Origin: Cellvibrio sp. KY-GH-1
GTDB lineage: Bacteria > Pseudomonadota > Gammaproteobacteria > Pseudomonadales > Cellvibrionaceae
DNA length: 64,000 nt
Assembly: GCF_008806975.1 (NCBI RefSeq)
Contig: NZ_CP031728.1
Span: 4,299,501 to 4,363,500, forward strand
Reading direction: 5' to 3'
Part shown: piece by piece, positions 26,746 through 35,016 of the stretch
How the letters are laid out: each line of letters starts with the position of its first letter
How positions within the stretch are numbered: the stretch's first letter is position 1
Program-made: the position numbers and the translations under genes
Notes under the pieces: model-generated
Seen by the model: only the letters and a program-made list of their open reading frames with translations
Told to the model about the DNA's origin: nothing
Database searches by the model: none

Positions 26746-26949
26746 CTATTGCGTCTGGAGCGGATTGGGCGCGGCGACCGGCGTTTCGTACACGCAGGCC
26801 TCGGTGCTGAATCCGTAGTAGGTGTAGGTAAATGGAAAGCACTGGTAGCTGGCCAGTGTATCGCGTTTGGTCGCTGCGGCTTGTGGCTGCGCGTTAGCCT
26901 GGGTCGCATCTTGCCGTGGGTTTGCGGCAGTTACATGAGTCCTGTTCAC
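26746..26949 (-). CDS. Possible small protein upstream of tpiA
   Basis: This 67-codon frame starts at GTG 26949 with GAGGT upstream. It is Ala/Gln/Thr-rich with a late FPFTYTYYGFSTEACVYETP stretch. The stop codon lies within the hairpin CCAGACGC/GCGTCTGG. It is not a recognised family and could be untranslated leader sequence of tpiA instead. Confidence 0.3.
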   Translation of the reverse strand: MNRTHVTAANPRQDATQANAQPQAAATKRDTLASYQCFPFTYTYYGFSTEACVYETPVAAPNPLQTQ

Positions 26950-27123
26950 TGGGATTACCTCTGTGATGGGTGACTGTGTGTATTGCCGATAAGGTGAGCT
27001 TCTGCAGAGCTGTTAGTAAAAATCCTACACAGCGAAATGCAAACGAGCAAGCAGAGAGCGAAAATATTTTGTTCAAAAATGGTTTTTATTGAATTTTTAA
27101 TCCTATTTTTTTGGCTTTTTTGT

Positions 27124-27175
27124 GTGAAAACGTTTCGTTACATAGCGCTTAAAAAATGTAATCGTTTACATTTTT
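27124..27175. promoter_or_regulatory. Two candidate LacI/Cra-type operators upstream of the tpiA transcript
   Basis: TGAAAACGTTTCG (27124-27136) resembles Cra/LacI-family half-palindromes centred on CG. A near-perfect palindrome, AAAAATGTAATCGTTTACAT plus TTTT, spans 27152-27175. Both sit 450-500 bases upstream of tpiA and just 3' of the diguanylate cyclase gene, in sequence that would hold the minus-strand promoter. LacI-family proteins commonly bind such CG-centred palindromes; the actual regulator is unknown. Confidence 0.5.
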
Positions 27176-27221
27176 GGGTGATTTTGAGGCAGTAGGTTGA
27201 GCGAGGCGCTAGCAGGATAAA

Positions 27222-28820
27222 TCAAGCGGATTCCATCAGCGGATCTTCAGCGCCCGGCTCGTAAATGGCGAAGCTATTTTTGCCGCGCCGTTTGACCGCG
27301 TACATGGCCTGGTCGGCGTGTTTGCGCAGGCTGAGTGGATTGTCGCCGTGCTCTGGATAAAGCGCGATGCCTACGCTGATACCGATTTTTTCCTGCACGC
27401 CCTGCTGTACTTCAATCGGCGCCTGCTGGGCATCGAGAATTTTTTGCGCGATGCGAGTCACTATGCCGATATTGCCGGCGTGGTTGAGGATAATAAAAAA
27501 TTCATCGCCGCCCATACGCGCGACCAGGTCGGACTCGCGGACCAGATTACGCAAGCGTTCGGCTACGGTGATTAGCACCTTGTCGCCCGCGTCGTGGCCA
27601 TAGGTATCGTTGATGTATTTGAACCTATCCAGGTCGATCAGCATCACCGCAAAGGCTTTGTTGCCAATGGGAGTTTGGCTAATTAATGCCTGAAGTGCGG
27701 CATCGGCGGCCTGGCGGTTGCGCAGCCCTGTTAGGCTGTCGGTTTCGGCCAGTTCGCGAATGCGCGCTTCGGAATGTTTACGCTGGGTTACGTCGTACAT
27801 CACCCCTTCAACGGTGGTGCTATCACCCGCAGGGGAAAAAATGCAGTGCACCCAGCGCAGGGTATCTTCAATGTCGCTGCGAATGCGTAAATCGGCCGAA
27901 TGGGGGCGCTTGCTGACGAGGGCGAGCTTAATCAGTGATTTGGCTTGATCACCATCCAGAAATACCTGGCTGATCAAATCAGTATTTCCACGCGGCTGTT
28001 GTTCTGTTTCGTCAATGCCGGTCAGGCGAAAAAACGCCGGGTTGGCAGTCACCAATCTGCCCTGCTCGCGCACCAGAAAAATGCCCGCACTACTGTCTTC
28101 AAAAATGCCGCGAAACCGGGTTTCCAGTTGTTCCACGCGATGGCGCAATTGCCGCTCTTCCTCCAGCATTTTTTCGACGGTATGCAGAAGCGCGTTGATA
28201 TCGCCCGCGAGCAGGCCAATTTCGTCCCCGCGATGGATACGATTGACATCCAGTCGGCCGCCATCGCCGGGGGTGATGCGATGCAGGCTGCCCGACAAGC
28301 GCGACAGCGGGCGGGTCATCAACCAGTACACCATTATTAACACAAGTAGTGCTACCAGCCCCGACTGGGCAGCAAGGCCGAGGGCGGTCGACATGGCGGA
28401 GTCGCGCGCGCGCGCCGCAATCAACGCCGCATTAGGGACTACGGCCAACTCGCCCACCACTTCTTTGTCGTCAAAGGGCGCCACCAACGAAATTGAAATA
28501 AGCTCCTGTTTTATCTCGCGGCTGGTCTTGCCGTTTTGCCCGATGATTTCCTTGCCCGCAAATATTTTGGCTCCAATCACTATGTCGTTTTGGGTTAACC
28601 CCGTGACCACTTGCTGGGCGAGCTCGCGATTGCCTACATAAGCGGCAATTGCCGCTGTGGCTTGAACGGTTTCCAACAGCTGCAATACCGAGCGCTCGCT
28701 TTCAGCAAAGGAGGTCTTGTAGTCGCGCTGATAAAAGAATTGCGCTGACACCGCCACCACCAGCAGCGCCATTGTGGCAACGCTCAGCGAGACTTTGATG
28801 TGCAAACTGTTAATCTTCAT
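27222..28820 (-). CDS. Membrane diguanylate cyclase: CHASE8-like sensor, HAMP, PAS, GGDEF
   Basis: The protein has 532 residues. A first membrane helix (residues ~9-28) is followed by a periplasmic segment (FAESERSVLQLLETVQATAA, AAYVGNRELAQQVVTGL, DIVIGAKIFAG) that resembles CHASE8 of YfiN/TpbB. A second helix (LGLAAQSGLVALLVLIMVYW), HAMP, coiled coil, PAS (IFEDSSAGIFLV) and a GGDEF domain follow. MGGDEFF is intact and RESD lies five residues upstream, so both activity and product inhibition at the I-site are expected. It is the last gene after the outer membrane protein and small binding protein, suggesting periplasmic control of c-di-GMP output. Confidence 0.9.
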   Translation of the reverse strand: MKINSLHIKVSLSVATMALLVVAVSAQFFYQRDYKTSFAESERSVLQLLETVQATAAIAAYVGNRELAQQVVTGLTQNDIVIGAKIFAGKEIIGQNGKTSREIKQELISISLVAPFDDKEVVGELAVVPNAALIAARARDSAMSTALGLAAQSGLVALLVLIMVYWLMTRPLSRLSGSLHRITPGDGGRLDVNRIHRGDEIGLLAGDINALLHTVEKMLEEERQLRHRVEQLETRFRGIFEDSSAGIFLVREQGRLVTANPAFFRLTGIDETEQQPRGNTDLISQVFLDGDQAKSLIKLALVSKRPHSADLRIRSDIEDTLRWVHCIFSPAGDSTTVEGVMYDVTQRKHSEARIRELAETDSLTGLRNRQAADAALQALISQTPIGNKAFAVMLIDLDRFKYINDTYGHDAGDKVLITVAERLRNLVRESDLVARMGGDEFFIILNHAGNIGIVTRIAQKILDAQQAPIEVQQGVQEKIGISVGIALYPEHGDNPLSLRKHADQAMYAVKRRGKNSFAIYEPGAEDPLMESA

Positions 28821-28864
28821 ATGTCGATTCTAGTTAAGCGCGAGCGATTCTGGTTAGGTGCCCG

Positions 28865-29284
28865 TTAGCGTGGCAGCTCCATAACTACTTTAACGCCTGC
28901 AGGCAATGCCTGACGTGTTACATAGGCAATGGCTTCCACGTCTTTGGCGACGGCGGCAATCACTGATTGGTCATCGTTAAATTGTTCTGGTGGCGACATG
29001 CGCCCTGCAAAGACCAGGGTGGCCCAGTAGGCATCCACTTGCGCTTCGCTTTTACCGGTGAGGCGTTTGTAAAAATCGGCGCGCAAGGGCGTACCGGTTT
29101 TTAAGTCGAACGTCTGGGCCGGAGCGCCGCCGGGAAAAGCTGACACCCGGCCCATAAATAAATCGATTACCTGTTTTTTCTCCAGCTGGGTAACGGAATT
29201 GCGCGCGTTCACGATCACCAGTATGTCTGCCTGGAGTGAGCCGCTGAATAACAGCAGAGTGATTAGCGTAAACAGTTTAGCCAT
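28865..29284 (-). CDS. Small periplasmic phosphate-binding-protein-like protein
   Basis: The 139-residue protein has a signal peptide (MAKLFTLITLLLFSGSLQA) and a short PBP-like domain: VNARNSVTQLEKKQVIDLFM, a GRVSAFPGG loop, LRADFYKRLTGKSEAQVDAYW and AIAYVTRQALPAGVKVVM. These are features of the minimal PstS-like family found beside sensors. The start overlaps the stop of the outer membrane protein gene (TAATG), so they are coupled. It may bind a ligand and signal to the cyclase downstream, in the way YfiR acts on YfiN; that role is inferred. Confidence 0.75.
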   Translation of the reverse strand: MAKLFTLITLLLFSGSLQADILVIVNARNSVTQLEKKQVIDLFMGRVSAFPGGAPAQTFDLKTGTPLRADFYKRLTGKSEAQVDAYWATLVFAGRMSPPEQFNDDQSVIAAVAKDVEAIAYVTRQALPAGVKVVMELPR

Positions 29285-30546
29285 TAAAAAAGCACATCCA
29301 ATGCGAGACTGGTGACTCTTGGGTCGTGATCTGAATTGCTGTCTTGTGCGGCATTGGTGGCAAACCAGAGCCCCGCTCCAGCTTTATCCACCGTAAATTC
29401 TTCTATCTGGAATTTCAGGGCCATTTTGGCGGTGAAATCCCAGCGTGCACCAATTCCATAACTGTGTTGCTTGATGCGTGCGCCATTGATTCGGTTGCGA
29501 GTGGCAAGGGACAGATATTGGAGTTGGCTCCCGTAAGGCTCGGGCAGGCCGGTGGGCAATGCGATGCCCAGTTCTGCCTGGCGCGGGCTGGCGTAGCCGG
29601 TCAGTCCGTAGATTCCGAGCGAGCCAAAACGTTTACCCAAACTGGCGTAGGCGTGCTCGGCATTAGTGACTAGCATCAAGTCAGAGCCGATGCGGACATA
29701 CTCGCTTTGGAACCACCAGTCATTGTTGTCGTAATTGAGGCCCAGCTGGTGGTAGCGGAAATCCCGGTTTTTGGATTGCAGTTTGCTCGCAAACTCCCCG
29801 GCTCCCGGCCAGAGGGGGGTGAACTGCGTCCAGGCATTGCGCAGGGGTTGGGTCAGGTCACTATTAACTTCTACGGTTACGACGCTGTAGCGCAGCTTCC
29901 ATTCGCGCCATTCCAGAGTACTGCTAAGACCGAACAAGTCGAAATCAAAATTAATGTGTCGGCCGTTGTTGAAACCAGTGGGGTATTTTTCGTCGGAGTT
30001 GCCGTAAAAAGCTTTAAGATTGAGTGTTGTATCGCCCAGCGCAACGCGTTTGGTCAGGTCCATGCCATCGAAATGATAGATTGACGTAAGACCGTAAAGA
30101 TCCTGGGGCGGGCGTACCCAGGGGAGCGTATAACCCACCTGGCGGAAATCCGAGAGCATAAATGCATCGACACCCAGGCGACCCAGGCGTAAATCCAAAC
30201 CATCCACCGGACGGTAGCGTACAAAGGCCCACTCGAAGGAGTTGGCCGGGGTATTATCAAACCGATCCTTGGCGACAATTTGGACGGTGGTTTCCCATTG
30301 TGCTGACCAGCGCCCCTGCCATTGCAGACCCAGGCGTGAGTCATTCATCCAGTAGCCGTTGTTTTTATATGCGCCGTTGTCCTGAGTGACATCGTTGCGA
30401 AATACCAGCTCATCGCTGCTATTGAGCGCAACCCCCAGTGTGGCAAAACCGGAAAAACGGTGGTCCGCCTCCGCCTGTGCGAGAGAACAAGCGCTGGTTA
30501 ACAGCAGCGTGAATAGCGGGAATAAAACGGATTTGCGTACATCCAT
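29284..30546 (-). CDS. Porin-like outer membrane beta-barrel protein
   Basis: This protein is about 420 residues from ATG 30546, with a signal peptide (VLFPLFTLLLTSACSLAQAE). The mature part alternates hydrophobic and polar residues with aromatic girdles (LRYSVVTVEV, WWFQSEYVRIGSDLML) and ends in VTSLALDVLF, a typical C-terminal Phe of Omp85-assembled barrels. A GTG at 30576 is an alternative start. It is upstream of and coupled to the small PBP-like gene and the diguanylate cyclase. The transported or sensed ligand is unknown. Confidence 0.8.
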   Translation of the reverse strand: MDVRKSVLFPLFTLLLTSACSLAQAEADHRFSGFATLGVALNSSDELVFRNDVTQDNGAYKNNGYWMNDSRLGLQWQGRWSAQWETTVQIVAKDRFDNTPANSFEWAFVRYRPVDGLDLRLGRLGVDAFMLSDFRQVGYTLPWVRPPQDLYGLTSIYHFDGMDLTKRVALGDTTLNLKAFYGNSDEKYPTGFNNGRHINFDFDLFGLSSTLEWREWKLRYSVVTVEVNSDLTQPLRNAWTQFTPLWPGAGEFASKLQSKNRDFRYHQLGLNYDNNDWWFQSEYVRIGSDLMLVTNAEHAYASLGKRFGSLGIYGLTGYASPRQAELGIALPTGLPEPYGSQLQYLSLATRNRINGARIKQHSYGIGARWDFTAKMALKFQIEEFTVDKAGAGLWFATNAAQDSNSDHDPRVTSLALDVLF

Positions 30547-30645
30547 GGAGGAACAACCTGCAAAGCTGGCAATCACCAGTGAATCGATATTGACTGAGTA
30601 TAGCCAGCGAGTCTGGAATTGCAGGTTGGTTTGAGTTAGCAGGGC

Positions 30646-31524
30646 TTACATTTGCGCAATGTATTTGGACAGGGTTTCAAATTTTTCCGGGTCGTTATCC
30701 ACAAGGCGAATCACCACTTTTACGACGTTGGTATCCGGGCGGTTTTCACCCGCGGTGATGCTATGAACGTAACCGTTGACGCGCGCCAGGTTGCTGCCAT
30801 CACCCGTTTCAATATCCACCGCGGCTTGTTCAAAGACGCTCGGCAGGTTATCGCCGCGCTGCATCAGGCCGCTCATTAATTGCAGCGACATTTCGCGAAT
30901 CACGCAGCTGAAAATGCGATTGTTAGCAAAGCGCAATTGGGCCTTGCCGCGCGTTGTTTTGGGTGGCTCTACCGCTTTTATGGCGGGTTTGGCTCCGAGT
31001 ACACTGGCACTGCCGTTAGCGAAAGGATTTGCTGGTTTTGGCGCTGCCGCAACCGCAGGCTCGGCGCGGCCACCGGTTAAGACATCCACCGAAGCAAATG
31101 CAATACCTTGCGTCGTGGCACCACTGGCGCGCATCGCGGGTGTTTTGCCAATCACTTTTAATTGTTTGAACACTTTTTTCAGCAGTTCATCGGCCGAAAA
31201 GGGTTTACTCAAATAATCAGACACGCCTAATTCAATCGCTTTAACAATATGGTTTCGGTCGCCGCGGCTGGAAATCATAATGAAGGGAATTTTTTCGGAG
31301 TTGGGCATAGCGCGCACGGTGGTCAGCAATTCGGCGCCGGTCATGTTGGGCATTTCCCAGTCGGAGAGAATCAGGTCAACCGCCTGGTTTTTCATTTGCG
31401 CTAGCGCGCGTGCGCCATCGGGGGCATCAATCACTTCCACGCCGGGAATTTTATCGCGCAGTTGCTTCTTGATCATATCGCGAATAAAAGTGGCGTCGTC
31501 CACGACTAGAATGCGAATTCCCAT
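30646..31524 (-). CDS. Response regulator with degenerate PilZ-like C-terminal domain
   Basis: The 292-residue protein has a complete CheY-type receiver (VDDATFIRDMI, phospho-acceptor in LILSDWEMPN, Thr/Ser in IMISSRGD, KPFS). A long Ala/Pro-rich linker (residues ~140-195) follows, then a ~95-residue domain, LRFANNRIFSCVIREMSLQL through KYIAQM. The latter resembles PilZ in outline but lacks the classic RxxxR and D/NxSxxG motifs, so c-di-GMP binding is uncertain. It lies 99 bases upstream of the outer membrane/PBP/cyclase genes on the same strand and may belong to the same operon. Confidence 0.82.
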   Translation of the reverse strand: MGIRILVVDDATFIRDMIKKQLRDKIPGVEVIDAPDGARALAQMKNQAVDLILSDWEMPNMTGAELLTTVRAMPNSEKIPFIMISSRGDRNHIVKAIELGVSDYLSKPFSADELLKKVFKQLKVIGKTPAMRASGATTQGIAFASVDVLTGGRAEPAVAAAPKPANPFANGSASVLGAKPAIKAVEPPKTTRGKAQLRFANNRIFSCVIREMSLQLMSGLMQRGDNLPSVFEQAAVDIETGDGSNLARVNGYVHSITAGENRPDTNVVKVVIRLVDNDPEKFETLSKYIAQM

Positions 31525-31619
31525 GATGAGTGCCCCAAGTGCTAATGGCTAAAATATAATCATTAAATACTAGCGCAGCTTTTATGGGTTTGCGTATCAA
31601 TCGCTTGGGGTAGAACTAC

Positions 31620-32003
31620 TCACGCGCGTTGGCGCAGGTGGTGGATGGGAGTTTCCAACGTGGTTTCGTCATCGCAAAAATTGCCCGCGTGCGCCGCTTC
31701 CACAGCAATGCGCATCCAGTGCGTTAATTCTGCCGGTGCACTGAGCACGCTGTCGGGTAGTTGAAAAAAACTGGATTCTACCTGCACTGCTACGCGCGGT
31801 TGAAATGCTTGCATGCCGCGCGCCATAAACAACGGGCGCGACGCATCGTCAGCGCGAAAATACAGGCGGTCATTAATAATCAGCGCGAATTGTACGCCGC
31901 GATGATAGATCCCCACACCGTTGAAAATACGGCGATAGGAAACCTCGGTCACGCGCGACAGGCTGGCAAGCACACGATCAAGATAGGCGTGACTGAGGTT
32001 CAT
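31620..32003 (-). CDS. TfoX/Sxy N-terminal domain protein
   Basis: The 127-residue protein has the TfoX_N fold signature: YRRIFNGVGIYHRGVQFALI, INDRLYFRADD and a C-terminal helix region. Full-length TfoX/Sxy controls competence genes; this is an N-domain-only protein, so it may not be a competence regulator. It is isolated between a response regulator and yaaA. Confidence 0.8.
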   Translation of the reverse strand: MNLSHAYLDRVLASLSRVTEVSYRRIFNGVGIYHRGVQFALIINDRLYFRADDASRPLFMARGMQAFQPRVAVQVESSFFQLPDSVLSAPAELTHWMRIAVEAAHAGNFCDDETTLETPIHHLRQRA

Positions 32004-32169
32004 GGGGCGATATCCTATCGATTATTGGAGTTGTAAAACTGTGCCCAATGTAGGTAGCAAGGCGGCGCAAAGCAATCATTGCTTAAGATTGTTTTTTGCG
32101 GCGCCTGAGGGAGTGCCGAGCTTTTGGATATATAGGCTTTATTGCTCAAAATATTTTTTAATATTTCGA

Positions 32170-32949
32170 TTAGGCAGCCTGCTCCTCGCGGGTGAAAACC
32201 CATTCCCGGGCGGAGGACATGGCCTCGTTAAATGTGTAGCCCGCTGTGTTGAAATCTTTAATAGCTTCGCTGCTTTTGAGTTGTTGCTGGATGATGTACG
32301 CGCTCATCATGCCGCGCGCTTTTTTGGCAAAGAAGCTGATGATTTTGTACTGGCCGTTTTTGCGATCTTTAAACACAGGCGTGATCACTTCGGCATCCAA
32401 TTTTTTGCTACTGACCGAGCTCCAGTACTCGGTAGAGGCGAGATTGACCAGCACTTTTTCTTTGCGCGATTTCAGTTCGTCATTGAGTTGGTCGGTAATG
32501 ATATCGCCCCAGAAGTGATAGAGATTTTTGCCGCGTGTGTTGGCAAAACCAGTGCCCATCTCCAGACGATAGGGCTGGATCAAATCCAATGGCCGCAGTA
32601 ATCCGTATAAGCCGCTGAGAATGCGCAAGTGTTTCTGGGCAAACGAGAAATCTTTTTTGCTAAACAACTCGGCCTGCATACCGGTGTATACATCGCCCTT
32701 GAACGCCAGCACAGCTTGTTTGGCATTGCGTGGCGAGAAGGGTAATTGCCAATCCTGAAAACGTTGGGCATTGAGCTCGCCGAGTTTTTCACTGATCGCC
32801 ATCAGGCGTGAAACATCTGCCGGCTTCAGCTGGCGCAGTTGGTCAATCAGCTCCTGCGAGTGTTCGAGAAACTGCGGCTGGCTGTGATCATCAATCGCCG
32901 GCGCGGTTTCAAAATCCAGGGTTTTTGCGGGGGAAATCACATGCAACAT
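32170..32949 (-). CDS. yaaA: YaaA, peroxide stress resistance protein (DUF328)
   Basis: The 259-residue protein is the family size. It has the N-terminal [72 protein letters not shown] and [12 protein letters not shown], all YaaA hallmarks. In E. coli YaaA lowers intracellular iron and oxidative DNA damage during peroxide stress. It is followed downstream by tfoX-like and preceded by the DUF4265 gene on the same strand. Confidence 0.95.
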   Translation of the reverse strand: MLHVISPAKTLDFETAPAIDDHSQPQFLEHSQELIDQLRQLKPADVSRLMAISEKLGELNAQRFQDWQLPFSPRNAKQAVLAFKGDVYTGMQAELFSKKDFSFAQKHLRILSGLYGLLRPLDLIQPYRLEMGTGFANTRGKNLYHFWGDIITDQLNDELKSRKEKVLVNLASTEYWSSVSSKKLDAEVITPVFKDRKNGQYKIISFFAKKARGMMSAYIIQQQLKSSEAIKDFNTAGYTFNEAMSSAREWVFTREEQAA

Positions 32950-32984
32950 AGAAATTCAAACAACTTATCAAGGAATCAGAGGGC

Positions 32985-33467
32985 TTATTCGGGTTTGAGG
33001 ATGTCTAACCACCAGTTGAGCGGGGTTTGACCGTCGGCAGGGTCATAGACATTGCCGTACATCCAGGCGCTCTGGCCGTCTCGCCCCACATAGCGGTTGA
33101 GGATTTCCTCGATGGCTTCAAAACCGCAACTGACATGGATGCTGTACACCAACAGGCGCGGCGTTTCGCGGTCCAGCTCCCCGCCCAGCTTTTCCAGTTC
33201 CGGGCTGAGCTGGTCGGACAAGGCACCGGTATCGCCGCGGCTAAACACGCGAATACTCAGGTTGCCGCTGCGCTGTACCAGGTCAAACTCGCGTGTCTCC
33301 GGCAGCATGCGCACTACATCGCCGCTGGCCAGCCCCTTGGCAAAGGCCGGCGATTGCACCAGTTGCAGGGTGCCGTCATCCAGTTCGCGCACTTGCAGTT
33401 GTTCTACTATGGGTTTGTTGTCGGCACCGATACCGGCGAAAAGCTCAATAATTTGCAGGGATTTCAT
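32985..33467 (-). CDS. DUF4265 family protein
   Basis: The 160-residue cytoplasmic protein has no signal peptide. It shows the family layout with LQVRELDDGTLQLVQSPAFA, GDVVRMLPETREFDLVQRSG, YSIHVSCGFEAIEEILNRYV and a terminal PLNWWLDI. The function is unknown. It lies upstream of yaaA on the same strand and is divergent from the M48 lipoprotein. Confidence 0.8.
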   Translation of the reverse strand: MKSLQIIELFAGIGADNKPIVEQLQVRELDDGTLQLVQSPAFAKGLASGDVVRMLPETREFDLVQRSGNLSIRVFSRGDTGALSDQLSPELEKLGGELDRETPRLLVYSIHVSCGFEAIEEILNRYVGRDGQSAWMYGNVYDPADGQTPLNWWLDILKPE

Positions 33468-33547
33468 TCGGGGGTCACTTGCTGGTTAACATTCAGGTTT
33501 AAAAAAGCTGTGGCATTATACGCAGCTCATTCATAAGGAGTCTCACT

Positions 33548-34816
33548 ATGAACATTTTCTTACGTCTGCTCGGGGTTGCCCTCTTGGCAACTATGACCGG
33601 TTGTGTGGTCAACCCGGTTACTGGCGAAAAACAAATCTCGTTAATGTCGCCCGAGCAAGAGGTCGCCACGGGTGCGCAAAATTATGGCCCGGCCCAACAA
33701 TCCCAAGGCGGTCAATACACAGTAGATCCGGGGTTGACGGCCTATGTGCAAAAGGTGGGGAAAAAGTTAGCAGCGGTGAGTGATCGCCCGGACTTGCCCT
33801 ATGAGTTTGTGGTACTGAACAACGACGTGCCCAACGCCTGGGCAATGCCAGGTGGCAAGCTGGCGATTAACCGTGGCCTGCTGGTGTATTTGGAGGATGA
33901 AGCCCAGCTCGCCTCTGTACTCGGCCACGAGATTGTCCACGCCGCGGCGCGCCATGGTGCCCAGCAGCAAACGCAAAATGTATTACTGGGTGGTGCGGTG
34001 TTGATTGCCGGTGTCGCCATCTCTGAAAAAAAACCCGAGTACGGCATGTTGGGTATGGGTGCATTGGCGGTAGGTGCGCAAGCCTGGCAAGCCAAGTATG
34101 GTCGCGGCCATGAACTGCAATCCGATGAGGTGGGCATTAAATACATGGCCAAAGCGGGTTACGACGCACAAGCCGCCGTCGAACTGCAGGAAATTTTTGT
34201 GAAATTATCAGAAGGCCGCAACTCCGGTTTTATTGAAGGCCTGTTTGCCAGCCATCCGCCATCACAAGAGCGGGTAGAAAAGAATCGCGCAACTGCCGCG
34301 AAATATCCTGGCGGTGTGCGCAATAAAGACGCGTTCCAGCGCGCGATGGCGCAAGTCACCAAAGACAAAAAAGCCTACGAAAATTATCAAAAAGCGCAAA
34401 AGCTCGCAGGCGAGAAAAAATATATTGATGCATTGGGTTATGTAGATAAATCCATTGCCCAACAACCCAAAGAAAATTTATTCTGGGAAATGAAAGGCCA
34501 GCTGCTGCTGCAACAGAAAAAAACTGATGAAGCGGTGGGCGCGTTTGATCAAGCCATCCAGGCCAACCCGAAATACTTTAAGCCCTATGTGTTGCGCGGT
34601 ATTGCCTACCACGAAGAGGGCAAGCGCGATCTGGCGGAAAAAGATTTACTCACCAGCCAGCGCTATTTGCCTACACAAATTGCCACTTACTATTTAGGTG
34701 AAATCTCCCTCGCCAAAGGCAATCGCTCGCAAGCTGCGCAGTATTTCCAGCAGGCCGCACAAGGCGGTGGTGAAATCGGTGAAGCGGCTAAGGGTAAGCT
34801 GGGTAGGCTGCAATAA
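33548..34816 (+). CDS. M48-family metalloprotease lipoprotein with TPR repeats
   Basis: The 422-residue protein has a lipobox (LLATMTGCVVNPVTG; Cys ~19), then an M48 protease domain with HEIVH in LGHEIVHAAARHG and the third zinc ligand region ELQSDEVGIKYM, and a C-terminal TPR region (residues ~285-415). This matches BepA/YcaL/LoiP-type periplasmic quality-control proteases; the TPR tail suggests work on outer membrane protein assembly. The start has AAGGAG upstream (33535). Its transcript ends in a REP unit followed by seven T residues. Confidence 0.9.
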   Translation: MNIFLRLLGVALLATMTGCVVNPVTGEKQISLMSPEQEVATGAQNYGPAQQSQGGQYTVDPGLTAYVQKVGKKLAAVSDRPDLPYEFVVLNNDVPNAWAMPGGKLAINRGLLVYLEDEAQLASVLGHEIVHAAARHGAQQQTQNVLLGGAVLIAGVAISEKKPEYGMLGMGALAVGAQAWQAKYGRGHELQSDEVGIKYMAKAGYDAQAAVELQEIFVKLSEGRNSGFIEGLFASHPPSQERVEKNRATAAKYPGGVRNKDAFQRAMAQVTKDKKAYENYQKAQKLAGEKKYIDALGYVDKSIAQQPKENLFWEMKGQLLLQQKKTDEAVGAFDQAIQANPKYFKPYVLRGIAYHEEGKRDLAEKDLLTSQRYLPTQIATYYLGEISLAKGNRSQAAQYFQQAAQGGGEIGEAAKGKLGRLQ

Positions 34817-34826
34817 CTGATTTTCC

Positions 34827-34857
34827 GTAGGGGCGCGATTTATCGCGCCCTTTTTTT
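34827..34857 (+). terminator. REP unit acting as terminator after the M48 gene
   Basis: GTAGGGGCGCGATTTATCGC plus GCCC (34827-34850) forms a stem GGGCGCGAT/ATCGCGCCC and is followed by TTTTTTT. It is the first copy of the RAYT-associated repeat family. Confidence 0.8.
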
Positions 34858-34890
34858 ATTCAGTGTGGAAAATCAACCAAATCGATATTC

Positions 34891-34979
34891 GTAGGGGCGC
34901 GATTTATCGCGCCCAATAACTTGGTGCGCAATAGATAACAGGGCGCAATAAATCAGGGCGCAATAAATTGCGCCCCTAC
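34891..34979. repeat. REP doublet upstream of the RAYT gene
   Basis: One unit (34891-34914) starts GTAGGGGCGCGATTTATCGC and an inverted unit (34956-34979) ends in GCGCCCCTAC, with an extra half-unit GGGCGCAATAAATCA between (34941-34955). The GTAG feet point outward. It lies 37 bases before the RAYT start codon, the usual position relative to a RAYT gene. Confidence 0.9.
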
Positions 34980-35016
34980 TGTAATTACATGGAATTAAGT
35001 TACAAAGGACTGTGTT

